A stretch of DNA of 36,231 bases from NCBI GenBank assembly GCA_014859265.1, contig JACUUN010000013.1:1-36231 (forward strand). The letters run 5' to 3'. This document shows positions 15,185-25,233 of this stretch, piece after piece. The position numbers were made by a program, and so were the translations under genes. The notes beneath the pieces were generated by a model. It was not told the origin of the DNA, made no database searches, and was given only the letters and a program-made list of their open reading frames with translations. The stretch comes from Coriobacteriia bacterium (GTDB lineage: Bacteria > Actinomycetota > Coriobacteriia > Anaerosomatales > SLCP01). Position 1 is the first letter of the stretch. The number at the start of each line of letters is the position of its first letter.

Positions 15185-15326
15185 GCCGGACTCCCTCCGG
15201 ATTGGTGATCCTTCCGGCCAGTGCCATCTCGATCGTCTGCAGCCTGCGCATCTCCTTCATCGTCAACGTAATCGTCTCCCTGTCCATGGGGTGACATTCT
15301 CACGTGACAGTCGTGGGGTGACATTT
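15185..15326 (-). pseudogene. Insertion-sequence remnant: transposase N-terminus plus terminal repeats
   Basis: On the minus strand an ATG at 15287 begins MDRETITLTMKEMRRLQTIE, then ALAGRITNPEGVRR. This matches the start of ISNCY/IS481-like transposases with an N-terminal helix-turn-helix (typically MDREKITLT...). The similarity stops after about 34 residues, where the frame runs into the PASTA gene 3' end. Upstream of the ATG is the 12-bp direct repeat TGGGGTGACATT at 15287-15298 and 15314-15325. Such tandem GGGTGACATT blocks are typical of the left end of these elements. The rest of the element is gone, so it is inactive. Confidence 0.6.
15287..15325. repeat. Direct repeat of TGGGGTGACATT
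   Basis: Two exact 12-bp copies start 27 bp apart at 15287 and 15314, with a CACGTGACAG segment between them. They are interpreted as subterminal repeats of the decayed insertion sequence. Confidence 0.7.
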
Positions 15327-15381
15327 CTATTTGCCTACCACACATCCGTTTCGAGCTGTACCGCCTCCTGCGCGCTCCTGC

Positions 15382-15387
15382 TACAAT
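15382..15387 (+). promoter_or_regulatory. Possible -10 element for tRNA-Ser(GCT)
   Basis: TACAAT (five of six matches to TATAAT) lies 47 bases before the mature tRNA. No good -35 was seen at the right spacing. Confidence 0.35.
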
Positions 15388-15434
15388 GATGCGGCGTTTC
15401 TCGCCGTCCCCTGACTGACCGGGGCGCATCTCGC

Positions 15435-15528
15435 GGAGAGTTGGCCGAGTTGGCTGAAGGCGCTCGCCTGCTAAGCGAGTAAGGGGCTGATAGCCCCTTC
15501 GAGGGTTCGAATCCCTCACTCTCCGCCA
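15435..15528 (+). tRNA. tRNA-Ser(GCT)
   Basis: A 94-base class II tRNA. Acceptor GGAGAGT pairs with ACTCTCC, discriminator G, encoded CCA. The anticodon stem CTCGC/GCGAG frames loop CTGCTAA, so the anticodon is GCT. The long variable arm AGGGGCT/AGCCCCT and the T-loop are clear. Confidence 0.96.
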
Positions 15529-15529
15529 T

Positions 15530-15558
15530 TTGACATCACGCCTGCATCCTGGCAGGAT
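15530..15558 (+). promoter_or_regulatory. Possible promoter for tRNA-Arg(ACG)
   Basis: A consensus TTGACA (15530-15535) begins two bases after the preceding tRNA; at 17 bp spacing the -10 position reads CAGGAT, which is weak. The tRNA begins 23 bases later. Co-transcription with tRNA-Ser(GCT) is equally possible. Confidence 0.35.
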
Positions 15559-15580
15559 TGCAAAGCCCTTCTGGGCACAC

Positions 15581-15657
15581 GCGCCCTTAGCTCAGCTGGA
15601 TAGAGCGTCTGACTACGAATCAGAAGGTCGCAGGTTCGAATCCTGCAGGGCGCACCA
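15581..15657 (+). tRNA. tRNA-Arg(ACG)
   Basis: A 77-base tRNA with acceptor GCGCCCT/AGGGCGC, discriminator A and encoded CCA. The anticodon stem TCTGA/TCAGA frames loop CTACGAA, giving anticodon ACG. A34 is the substrate of TadA, encoded upstream in this window. Confidence 0.97.
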
Positions 15658-15667
15658 CCGCACCCCC

Positions 15668-15694
15668 CGAAAGCCCTGCGATGCGGGGCTTTCG
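15668..15694 (+). terminator. Intrinsic terminator after tRNA-Arg(ACG)
   Basis: CGAAAGCCC and GGGCTTTCG form a perfect 9-bp stem around a 9-base loop, 11 bases after the tRNA. The stem includes T residues, and TGCTTCT follows. Confidence 0.7.
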
Positions 15695-15761
15695 TGCTTC
15701 TCGATGTGGTGCTGTACTACCATGGTGTCGGGAGTCCAGACATGTCCGGAAGGAAACCTCC

Positions 15762-16268
15762 GTGCGCACGGTCATCGGAGTCATGGGCGGAGGGGCGGCC
15801 GACGCGGCCACCCGCGTGCTCGCCCACACGATCGGCTCGCTGATCGCCGCCGAGGGCTGGGTGCTCCTGAACGGGGGCCGCGACTGCGGCGTCATGGCTG
15901 CCTCTGCAGCCGGAGCTGCTGCCATGGGGGGCCTCGTGGTCGGTGTCCTCCCGAACGACGACTTCGACGGTGTTGCCCCGGATGTGGACATCGCGATCCC
16001 GACCGGTATGGGCGATGCCCGCAACGTCATCAACATCCTGGCGAGCCACGTGGTGCTCGCTCTTCCCGGCGGAGCCGGCACGCTCTCCGAAGTAGCGCAC
16101 GCGCTCAAGGCGGGCCGCCCCGTGGTACTGGTCGGCTGGAATCCCGGTGAGGCATTGCGTGCCGTGGGTGGCTCGCGCCTCGTAATCGTCGACTCCGCCG
16201 AGGAGGCCATCGTCGCCGCCAAGCGCTTCCTCGGCAAGCCGCGCACTCAGCCAAGGGTGACGCACTAA
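15762..16268 (+). CDS. LOG-family-like (TIGR00725) nucleotide-binding protein
   Basis: From the GTG at 15762, with AAGGAAA upstream, the product is 168 residues. It has a Rossmann-type start VIGVMGGG, then LLNGGRDCGVMAASAAGA, VVGVLPNDD, and the conserved LPGGAGTLSEVAHALKAGRPVVLVGW. This is the TIGR00725 branch of the LOG / lysine-decarboxylase-like superfamily. Related LOG enzymes release cytokinin-type bases from nucleotides using PGG-GT-E motifs; this branch uses LPGGAGTLSE, so a nucleotide-cleaving activity is possible but not established. Its TAA overlaps the ATG of the following propeller gene by one base, so the two are coupled, although no shared function is obvious. Confidence 0.8.
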   Translation: MRTVIGVMGGGAADAATRVLAHTIGSLIAAEGWVLLNGGRDCGVMAASAAGAAAMGGLVVGVLPNDDFDGVAPDVDIAIPTGMGDARNVINILASHVVLALPGGAGTLSEVAHALKAGRPVVLVGWNPGEALRAVGGSRLVIVDSAEEAIVAAKRFLGKPRTQPRVTH

Positions 16269-17923
16269 TGGACCGCCGGGACCGGAAGCCCACGTACCTG
16301 AGGTCGGCGCCGTCGCGGCGACACGGCTCCCGGCGCGGGTCACATGCTCGACCACCGGCGAGACGAAGCGCATCCCGACGAGGCTACGCTCCCCCGCGAC
16401 GATACCGGAAATCCGGTCCGAGAGCGCTCGGCCTGCTCCTCATCGTAGCGCTGCTCGCCGCCGCTGCCGCAGGCGCATGGGCGCTCACCCGGCCCCTCAC
16501 GCTCACTCTCGCAGCCACCCCGGCTGACGCGACCATCCGGTTCGCAGCCGCAGGGCAGGAGACGACTGGGACGCTCACTGCGGAGAACCTCAGGCCCGGC
16601 GTCTACACCATCGAGGTGTTCCGCAGCGGTTTCGCCACACAAGCCGTCGAAGTCGAGGTCGAACGCTTCGGCTCCAACCGGTTCGAGGTCGCGCTCGACC
16701 CGCTGCCCTGGGACGTAAGCGTTACGACCAAGCCCGAGGGCGCTGCTTGCTCGATCACCCGCGACGGCGCCGAGCTGCTCTCGGGGACCAGCGGGCTCAC
16801 CGGTCAGGTGACCGCAGGGCCGGCCCTGCTGCGTATAACGCATGACGGTTACAACGTCGTCGAGCACGAGCTCTACATCGAGGGGCCGACGTCACTCGAG
16901 ATCTGGCTCGATCCCGAGGGTCAGGTGCTGCGCGGCATGCGCACGATCGTCACGCTCGGCGCGCCCAAGGGCGTCTCGGTCACACCGGACGGCTCGGAGG
17001 CGTGGACGAGCATCCTGAACGGGCCGCCCTCCATCGAGATCTTCGACCCGCGGACCGGCGCCAAGATCGGTGAGGTGGACATCGGCACGCACGGCGCGGT
17101 CGAGGTTATCTTCAACAAGGCGGGCACGCTCGCATACACCTCGCAGATGGAGACGGCGAAGTGCTTCGAGATCGACGTGAAGACCCGGAAGGTCGTGCGC
17201 GAGTTCGACACCGAGAGCGCGTGGACGAAGTGGGTGGGGCTCTCCCCTGACGAGAGGACGCTCTACGCATCCAACTGGTCGGGCGACGACGTCTCCATCA
17301 TCAACCTCACCACCGGCGAGCTCATGCAGCGAGTGCGTGTCTCGAACACGCCGCGCGGGATGTACGCGACCGCCGACGGGGTCTCCCTCTATGTCGCCGG
17401 CTTTGACAGCGGCCATCTCGAGCGGATCGACCTGGCAACCGGGGAGGTCACCAAAGTCTACACCGAGGGCGGCGCGCTTCGGCACATCGTCGGCGACGAG
17501 ACCACCGGGCGCCTTTTCATCTCGGACATGGCACGGAACGTCGTCCTCGTACACGACATGAGGGCCGGGACGACGGCGAAGTTCGTCGACACCGACCAGA
17601 AGCCGAACACCATCGATCTTACCCCCGACGGCAAGATGCTCTTCGTGAGCTGCCGCGGCGCGAACAACCCGGTGTCCTACTACATCCCCGGTCCCGAGTG
17701 GGGCTCGATCCTCGTCTTCGACACTTCCAACGGTGCCCCGCTCGACGCGGTCGTGGCCGGCAACCAGCCCACCGCACTCGATGTCTCCGACGACGGGAAC
17801 CTCCTGGTCTTCAGCGACTTCCTCGATAACCGCCTGCGCGTGTACGAGATTCCGCCGTACGAGGAGTTCGTCAGCGGTGGTGGCGGACGGTTCGAGGCGC
17901 ACTTCGCAGAGGTCAAGAAGTAG
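16268..17923 (+). CDS. Membrane-anchored PEGA-domain and YVTN-type beta-propeller protein
   Basis: A 551-residue protein. An Arg-rich cytoplasmic N-terminus (residues 1-52, many RR and SRR pairs) is followed by a helix GLLLIVALLAAAAAGAWAL. Two PEGA-like beta modules come next (about 75-215), with LRPGVYTIEVFRSGF and a second GPALLRITHDGYN. The C-terminal 330 residues form repeated beta-propeller blades: VTLGAPKGVSVTPDGSEAW, VGLSPDERTLYASNW, VRVSNTPRGMYATADGVSLY, PNTIDLTPDGKMLFVS and PTALDVSDDGNLLVFSD. This is the YVTN / lactonase-like repeat. The propeller should face outside the membrane. Function is unknown; PEGA domains are linked to surface-layer or cell-wall contact. Start and coupling come from the TAATG overlap. 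Confidence 0.82.
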   Translation: MDRRDRKPTYLRSAPSRRHGSRRGSHARPPARRSASRRGYAPPRRYRKSGPRALGLLLIVALLAAAAAGAWALTRPLTLTLAATPADATIRFAAAGQETTGTLTAENLRPGVYTIEVFRSGFATQAVEVEVERFGSNRFEVALDPLPWDVSVTTKPEGAACSITRDGAELLSGTSGLTGQVTAGPALLRITHDGYNVVEHELYIEGPTSLEIWLDPEGQVLRGMRTIVTLGAPKGVSVTPDGSEAWTSILNGPPSIEIFDPRTGAKIGEVDIGTHGAVEVIFNKAGTLAYTSQMETAKCFEIDVKTRKVVREFDTESAWTKWVGLSPDERTLYASNWSGDDVSIINLTTGELMQRVRVSNTPRGMYATADGVSLYVAGFDSGHLERIDLATGEVTKVYTEGGALRHIVGDETTGRLFISDMARNVVLVHDMRAGTTAKFVDTDQKPNTIDLTPDGKMLFVSCRGANNPVSYYIPGPEWGSILVFDTSNGAPLDAVVAGNQPTALDVSDDGNLLVFSDFLDNRLRVYEIPPYEEFVSGGGGRFEAHFAEVKK

Positions 17924-17950
17924 GGACAGTGCCGTAGTGCGACCCCTTCC

Positions 17951-17954
<4 letters not shown>
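17920..17954. terminator. Inverted repeat containing both convergent stop codons
   Basis: GTAGGGA (17920-17926) and TCCCTAC (17948-17954) form 7-bp arms with a 21-base loop. Each arm includes the TAG stop of one of the two converging genes. It is a weak bidirectional terminator candidate. Confidence 0.35.
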
Positions 17955-20302
<2,348 letters not shown>

Positions 20303-20387
20303 CAGTCGACCTCTCGCCGCGGCAAAAGGAGCCCTCGGCGAGAGTATTCCCGAAGGGGACAGGTAGCGCCGCCCACCCGCGGTCGGC

Positions 20388-21668
20388 CTACCCGGCGGTG
20401 ATCTCCGTCTGCCCGCCGAGGTAGGGCCGAAGCAACTCGGGCACCTCGATCGATCCGTCAGCGCGCTGGTAGTTCTCGAGCACCGCCACCAGCGTGCGCC
20501 CGACGGCCAGCCCGGAGCCGTTGAGCGTGTGAGCAAACCGACTGCCCCTGAACTCGCCGGGGCTGCGGTACTTGATGCCCGCGCGACGGGCCTGGAAGTC
20601 GGTGCAATTCGAGCAGCTGGAGATCTCCTTGAAGTCGCCGTAGCTCGGCAGCCAGACCTCGATATCGTAGGTCTTGGCGGCCGCGAATCCCATGTCACCG
20701 GTGCAGAGCACGACCGTGCGGTACGCAAGTCCGAGTTGCTCCAAGATGTGCTCGGCGTCGGCGACCATAGCCTCGAGCGCGTCCATCGAGGTCTCGGGAG
20801 TGGCGAACTTCACGAGCTCCACCTTGTCAAACTGGTGCACGCGAATCATGCCGCGTGTGTCCCGTCCGGCGCTGCCGGCCTCCTCGCGGAAGCACGGCGT
20901 GTAGGCCGTGTAGTCCAGCGGCAGGTCGTCGGCCTCGAGGACCTCGTCGCGGTGCAAGTTCGTGAGCTGGACCTCGGCGGTGGGGATGAGATAGAGACCT
21001 TCGCCCGTCTTGAAGAGGTCGTCCTCGAACTTGGGCAGCTGCCCGGTGGCGGTGAGGGTCTCAGTGTTGGCGAGCGCCGGAACCCACCATTCGCGGTAGC
21101 CGCGCTCGGCGTGGATGTCGAGCATGAAGCTGATGAGCGCGCGGGTCAGGCGTGCGCCCTCCCGGCCGAGGACCACGAAGCGCGACTTGGCGAGCTTCAC
21201 GCCGCGCTCGAAGTCGATGATGCCGAGCTCGGGGCCGAGGTCCCAGTGGGGCTTCGGTTCGAAGTCGAAGGCCGGTGGCGTGCCCCACCGCCGCACCTCG
21301 ACGTTCTCGGTCTCATCGGCACCGCACGGCACGGACGCATCGGGGATGTTGGGGACGGTCAGGAGCATCTCGCGGGTCTGCGCGTCCGCTTCGGCCATGC
21401 GGGACTCGAGCGACGCGATCTCCTCGTTTACGCGGCGCACCTCGTCCTTGGCGGCCTCGGCGTGTTCGCGCTGCCCCTCCTTCATGAGCGCGCCGATCAC
21501 CTTCGATGCCTCGTTGCGTCGCGCCTGCAGCGCTTCGACCGCGCCGATTAGCTCGCGGCGCGTGGCATCTAGCGAGAGGAAGCCGTCAACGTCCCACGTG
21601 GCACCGCGGGCAGTCAGCGCCGCACGCACGTCTTCGGCGTTGTCCCGGACAAACTTGGCGTCGAGCAT
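20388..21668 (-). CDS. serS: Seryl-tRNA synthetase
   Basis: A 426-residue class II synthetase. The N-terminal coiled-coil arm (about 30-105) reads ELIGAVEALQARRNEASKVIGALMKEG and later EIASLESRMAEADAQ. Class II motif 2 is TPCFREEAGSAGRDTRGMIRVHQFDKVELV, and motif 3 is LNGSGLAVGRTLVAVLENYQ; a YLIPTAEVQLTN segment forms the serine pocket region. It charges the three tRNA-Ser isoacceptors encoded in this window. The ATG at 21668 has GGGAGG four bases upstream. It is probably co-transcribed with the Zwf-Gnd fusion 85 bases downstream. Confidence 0.97.
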   Translation of the reverse strand: MLDAKFVRDNAEDVRAALTARGATWDVDGFLSLDATRRELIGAVEALQARRNEASKVIGALMKEGQREHAEAAKDEVRRVNEEIASLESRMAEADAQTREMLLTVPNIPDASVPCGADETENVEVRRWGTPPAFDFEPKPHWDLGPELGIIDFERGVKLAKSRFVVLGREGARLTRALISFMLDIHAERGYREWWVPALANTETLTATGQLPKFEDDLFKTGEGLYLIPTAEVQLTNLHRDEVLEADDLPLDYTAYTPCFREEAGSAGRDTRGMIRVHQFDKVELVKFATPETSMDALEAMVADAEHILEQLGLAYRTVVLCTGDMGFAAAKTYDIEVWLPSYGDFKEISSCSNCTDFQARRAGIKYRSPGEFRGSRFAHTLNGSGLAVGRTLVAVLENYQRADGSIEVPELLRPYLGGQTEITAG

Positions 21669-21718
21669 CGGGCCTCCCGGTCTTAAGCTAGGCGAGCGTG
21701 TCTCGGGTGCTGCACCGC

Positions 21719-21724
21719 AGTATA
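21719..21724 (-). promoter_or_regulatory. Possible -10 element for serS
   Basis: The minus strand reads TATACT 50 bases before the serS start. A TGCTGT lies at -35 spacing, a poor match. No other promoter is visible in the 177-bp region divergent from the GGDEF gene. Confidence 0.35.
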
Positions 21725-21845
21725 GCCGAGCAGTCCGCGATACAGCACACTGGCGCACCACGGTTCCACCAGGTAGTGCCACAAACTGCAGTGCGCGGCC
21801 CTCATGCGACCGACCCGGCATGCCGATGATGCAGGTGTGGAACGG

Positions 21846-23120
21846 ATGGAGGCCACATTGACCGCACGGTACGACATAGAAGGCTTCGCCTTCTCTGCGC
21901 TGCTCGAGTCGCTGGTGGAGCTCGTACGCGACCCATGCCTCGTGATAACGCCTGAGGGACGCATCCTTCTCGCCAACGAGGGGGCGTCGCGGCTCTACGG
22001 GTACCCGTGCGACCGCCTCACCGGGATGAGCGTGGACGACCTGTGTGCGCCCGATGCCCTGCGCCTCCTGCCCGCTGAGCTGGATTCAGCGGACGAAAGA
22101 GGCTTGCTCTTCAACAGCGTACACCTGCACGCGGACGGCACGCGGGTGCCCGTGAGGGTGAGCTGGAAGCGGAGCGAACTCTACGGGCGCGACATCGTGC
22201 TCGCCACAGTGCTCGACGACCGCGAGCACGTGGACGTCGATGAGGAGCGCGTCAAGTCGGCGGCATTCGACGCCGCCTTCGACTCGATCATCGTGCATGA
22301 CTACGACGGCAACCTCTTGCACTTCAACAAGGCCGCTGCGGCAGCTGCCAATATGACCCCCGAGGACTTCGTGCACATCGAGCCATGGGGCTGGGTACCG
22401 CCGGCTCAGAGAGACAGCATCCCGATCCAGCTCGAGAGCATCATCGATACCGGATCCAGGATATTCGAGGGTGTCGGGATGCGCGCCGACGGGAGCACCT
22501 ACGCGAACGAGGTGCGAGCGCGCGCGCTCGAGCTCACTGGCGGCCCAGCGGTCGTGTCGGTGGTACGCGATATCACTGAGCGCAAACGCAGCGAGGCGGC
22601 TATCCACGAGCTCGCCTACTACGACGCACTTACGAAGCTACCGAACCGGTCGCTTCTCGACGAGCACGCGGAGCGAGCGATGGCCGACGTTCGCCGGCAC
22701 GGTGGTCTCCTCGGCCTGGCATTCATCGATATTAACGACTTCAAGCCCATCAATGATGCGATCGGCCACTGGGCCGGAGACGAGGTCCTGATCGTTATCG
22801 CCGAGCGTCTCGTGAGTGCGGTACGGAGCGGAGACACCGTAGCGCGCTTCGGGGGCGACGAGTTCGTGGTGATGTTGCCGCGTTTGGCCAGCACGCGTGC
22901 GCTCGAGCAGATCGGTTCGAAGCTAGCCGAAGTCGTGCGTGCCCCGCTCAAGATCGGCGGCCGGATGATAGAGGTCACGGCAAGCATCGGGCTGGCGATC
23001 TACGATCCGCTCACCGACGGCTTGAGCTCCCTCCTCAGCAAAGCCGACATGGCCATGTACGCGGCGAAACGCGCCGGAAGCCCCTGGCGCATCTTCGACG
23101 AGAGCGTCGTGCCGAGGTAG
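21846..23120 (+). CDS. PAS-PAS-GGDEF diguanylate cyclase
   Basis: About 424 residues from the ATG at 21846; GTG 21837 and ATG 21804 are in-frame alternatives and none has a strong ribosome site. PAS domain 1 (about 20-130) contains PCLVITPEGRILLANEGASRLYGY. PAS domain 2 (about 140-245) contains IIVHDYDGNLLHFNKAAAAAA and ends in VVRDITERKRSE. The GGDEF domain starts at YYDALTKLPNRSLL and carries an intact ARFGGDEF active site. RSGD five residues before GGDEF fits the RxxD inhibitory I-site. No transmembrane segment is seen, so it should be a cytosolic sensor making c-di-GMP; the ligand of the PAS domains is unknown. Confidence 0.9.
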   Translation: MEATLTARYDIEGFAFSALLESLVELVRDPCLVITPEGRILLANEGASRLYGYPCDRLTGMSVDDLCAPDALRLLPAELDSADERGLLFNSVHLHADGTRVPVRVSWKRSELYGRDIVLATVLDDREHVDVDEERVKSAAFDAAFDSIIVHDYDGNLLHFNKAAAAAANMTPEDFVHIEPWGWVPPAQRDSIPIQLESIIDTGSRIFEGVGMRADGSTYANEVRARALELTGGPAVVSVVRDITERKRSEAAIHELAYYDALTKLPNRSLLDEHAERAMADVRRHGGLLGLAFIDINDFKPINDAIGHWAGDEVLIVIAERLVSAVRSGDTVARFGGDEFVVMLPRLASTRALEQIGSKLAEVVRAPLKIGGRMIEVTASIGLAIYDPLTDGLSSLLSKADMAMYAAKRAGSPWRIFDESVVPR

Positions 23121-23129
23121 GTCGAGCGG

Positions 23130-23135
23130 TAGACT
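23130..23135 (+). promoter_or_regulatory. -10 element placed for a leaderless transcript
   Basis: TAGACT is followed by six bases and then the ATG at 23142. Transcription starting seven bases after the -10 would begin at the A of the ATG. There is no Shine-Dalgarno sequence, which fits leaderless translation as known in actinobacteria. Confidence 0.4.
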
Positions 23136-23141
23136 GTCCGT

Positions 23142-23879
23142 ATGGACACCCTTGCGATCGCGGAGATAGCGGGACGTGACAGCGTGGCGGCGGCGATAGC
23201 GGCCGTGCGCCAGCGCAGATTCACACGGCTGCTTCCGACGATAGCGCTCACCGGCACCGAGACCGGCGACCGGAAGGCTCCGCTGCGAACCGTCGACACA
23301 CTCGCCCGCCTGCTCGGCGACTCGTGCGAGGTGCTCGAGCCGGTCACATTGACCGACCCGACCCTCTGGGCAGCGATGAACGCCCGGTACGCTGCGGTCA
23401 TACGCACGCGATTCGGCACCTGGTCCCCGTGTCTGGCATGCCACCTCTACCTGCACCTGCTGAGAGTGCCGGTGTCATGGGATGCCGGGAACGCGCCGGT
23501 CATCGCCGGTGAGCGCGACTCTCACGACGGCCGCATCAAGCTCAGCCAGCTTCCCGCCGGCATCGACGCGTCAATCCGAGTGCTCGGGTATTCGGGGGTC
23601 GAACTCATCGCGCCAATACGCTACGCGCGCGGTGCCGAGGTCTCCGAACTCGTCGGAAGCGGATGGGCCCAGGGTGGCGGCCAGCTTGACTGCGTGCTCT
23701 CGGGCAACTACATCGATTTCGACGGCTCGGCACGCCACGACGAGGAGGCCTACGAGGGCTATCTAGCCGGCTTCTTCGAGCCGATCGGCAGAGCAATCAT
23801 TGACGCGTGGCGGGCCGAGCGCCTCGGCGGACCTGCCCCCGACTACGCTGCCATCGTGGCAGCGATCCTCGAGAGGTAG
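23142..23879 (+). CDS. Uncharacterised PP-loop ATP-pyrophosphatase-like protein
   Basis: A 245-residue protein without a name I can assign. The N-terminus IAEIAGRDSVAAA resembles the SGGxDS P-loop of PP-loop ATP pyrophosphatases, with Gly-Arg replacing Gly-Gly. Later segments look strongly conserved: ALTGTETGDRK, SPCLACHLYLHLLRVP with two Cys and two His, AGERDSHDGRIKLSQ and CVLSGNYIDFDG. The Cys/His cluster could bind metal or carry sulfur, which suits nucleotide-activating thiolation or amidation chemistry. It starts immediately after a -10-like hexamer and ends seven bases before the ApgM-like gene, so the two form a probable operon. No membrane segment or signal is present. The PP-loop call is tentative. 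Confidence 0.6.
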   Translation: MDTLAIAEIAGRDSVAAAIAAVRQRRFTRLLPTIALTGTETGDRKAPLRTVDTLARLLGDSCEVLEPVTLTDPTLWAAMNARYAAVIRTRFGTWSPCLACHLYLHLLRVPVSWDAGNAPVIAGERDSHDGRIKLSQLPAGIDASIRVLGYSGVELIAPIRYARGAEVSELVGSGWAQGGGQLDCVLSGNYIDFDGSARHDEEAYEGYLAGFFEPIGRAIIDAWRAERLGGPAPDYAAIVAAILER

Positions 23880-23886
23880 GCCCTTA

Positions 23887-25212
23887 ATGGCAGACGCGAT
23901 TTCCGCAAGCCAACCCCCGCCCCGGATCCTCGTCGTGATGATCGACGGCCTCGGCGATCGCGCCTGGCTCGAGCTCGACGGACGCACGCCGCTTCAAGCC
24001 GCACGGACTCCCAATCTCGATGCCCTTGCCCGCGCGAGCGCTACGGGCATCCTTCACTCCCTCGGCCCGGGTAGGGCACCGGGTACCGAACTCGCACACT
24101 TCGTGCTCCTCGGTTTTCCGGCCGAGGAGTATCCCGGGCGCGTGGTCTTCGAAGCCGCAGGATGCGGGTTCGAGCTATCACCCGCCGATGTGGCCTTCCG
24201 GGCCCTCTTCAGCAAGGTCCGCCGAGTGGGCGATGGCTCGCTGCTGCTCGTGGAGCACTTCGCCGAGGTGGACGACCGGTTCTGCCGGGCAATCGCACAG
24301 GAGCTCGGCTCGCTGAAGCACGGGGGCCTCACCGTCTCGTTCGAGTACACCGGAGCGCGCCAGGGCGTGCTTACGGTGGCCGGTGGAGCGAGCGAGGACG
24401 TCACCGACTGCGATCCCTTCTTCACAGGCCGATCGCTCGCGGCGGTGCGCCCGCTCGACGATGCGTGCGACCCTGTTGCCGCCCGCATGACCGCCGAGGC
24501 GGTGACGGCGTTCCTCGAGAACGCGTACGAGGTGTTCCGGGCGAACGGCCCGTCAACCGGCAACGAGTCGCTTTTCCTCGTCATCAAGTGGGTCGGCCGT
24601 AAGCGCGCCTTGCCGACCTTCGCTCAGCGAACGGGGATGGACGGCGTGATCGTCGGGTCGGGCACGCTGCTAACAGGCATCGCCGCCGAGCTCGGCATGG
24701 GCTTCCGCGCGGTCCCGATGCTGGCCGACGCTCGCACCGACGTCGAGCAGCGCCTCACGGAGGCGCGCCTGGCCTTTGACGAGGGGGCGGACTTCGTCCT
24801 GGCTCACACGAAGGTGGCCGACGAGGCCGGGCACGCAAAGGACCCGTCGCTCAAGCGGGACGTCATCGCGGGAATCGATCGCGGACTGGCTTCACTCGTC
24901 GACCACGCCGCGCTTGCGGCCGACACCATCATCTGCGTCACCGCCGACCACGGCACGCCCTCAGGCACGGGGTTGATCCACTCCGGTGACCCCGTTCCGG
25001 TCATCTTGAGCGGCCCGGGCATCGGCGCGGACGCCGTCGAGCATTTCGACGAGCGTGCGTGCGCCGGCGGCTCGCTCGGTCACCTGCGTGGCGAGGACTT
25101 CATGCCGGTCCTGCTGAACGCCCGCGGCACGACTCGCTACCTCGGCGCCCGCCTGTCGGCGTATGTGGGCCTGCACTGGCCTGAGGAGTACGAGACGTTC
25201 CGCGTCCGGTAG
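23887..25212 (+). CDS. ApgM-like phosphoglycerate mutase family protein (alkaline phosphatase superfamily)
   Basis: A 441-residue member of the archaeal-type cofactor-independent phosphoglycerate mutase family. It has VVMIDGLGDRAW (metal Asp), TPLQAARTPNLDALARASATG, the nucleophile region PGTELAH, GRVVFEAAGCGFEL, AHTKVADEAGHAKDP with metal His/Asp residues, and VTADHGTP followed by HSGDPVPVILSGPG. Known ApgM enzymes read GSDTAH with a catalytic Ser; here Thr takes its place, as in sulfatases and NPP phosphatases. It may interconvert phosphoglycerates in glycolysis, or be a related phosphomutase or phosphatase. The ATG at 23887 follows GAGAGGTAGG by several bases. The partner gene upstream is the PP-loop-like protein. 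Confidence 0.78.
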   Translation: MADAISASQPPPRILVVMIDGLGDRAWLELDGRTPLQAARTPNLDALARASATGILHSLGPGRAPGTELAHFVLLGFPAEEYPGRVVFEAAGCGFELSPADVAFRALFSKVRRVGDGSLLLVEHFAEVDDRFCRAIAQELGSLKHGGLTVSFEYTGARQGVLTVAGGASEDVTDCDPFFTGRSLAAVRPLDDACDPVAARMTAEAVTAFLENAYEVFRANGPSTGNESLFLVIKWVGRKRALPTFAQRTGMDGVIVGSGTLLTGIAAELGMGFRAVPMLADARTDVEQRLTEARLAFDEGADFVLAHTKVADEAGHAKDPSLKRDVIAGIDRGLASLVDHAALAADTIICVTADHGTPSGTGLIHSGDPVPVILSGPGIGADAVEHFDERACAGGSLGHLRGEDFMPVLLNARGTTRYLGARLSAYVGLHWPEEYETFRVR

Positions 25213-25233
25213 GTCCTGCGTCCTGCCTACCGG
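25206..25233. terminator. Bidirectional hairpin spanning two convergent stop codons
   Basis: CCGGTAGG (25206-25213) and CCTACCGG (25226-25233) are perfect 8-bp arms with a 12-base loop. The left arm contains the TAG of the ApgM-like gene and the right arm the TAG of the PHP gene on the other strand. Confidence 0.55.

Noticed and set aside
20303-20728. Upstream in-frame extension of the Zwf-Gnd frame (142 residues).
   Set aside because: It is antisense to serS, has Arg/Ser-rich shadow composition, and the ATG at 20302 has a good ribosome site and matches Zwf family starts.
21758-21770. Minus strand reads GGTGGAACCGTGG upstream of serS, close to the T-box antiterminator consensus.
   Set aside because: It lies upstream of the likely serS promoter, there is no visible stem I or specifier loop with a Ser codon, and no terminator follows, so a T-box riboswitch is not supported.
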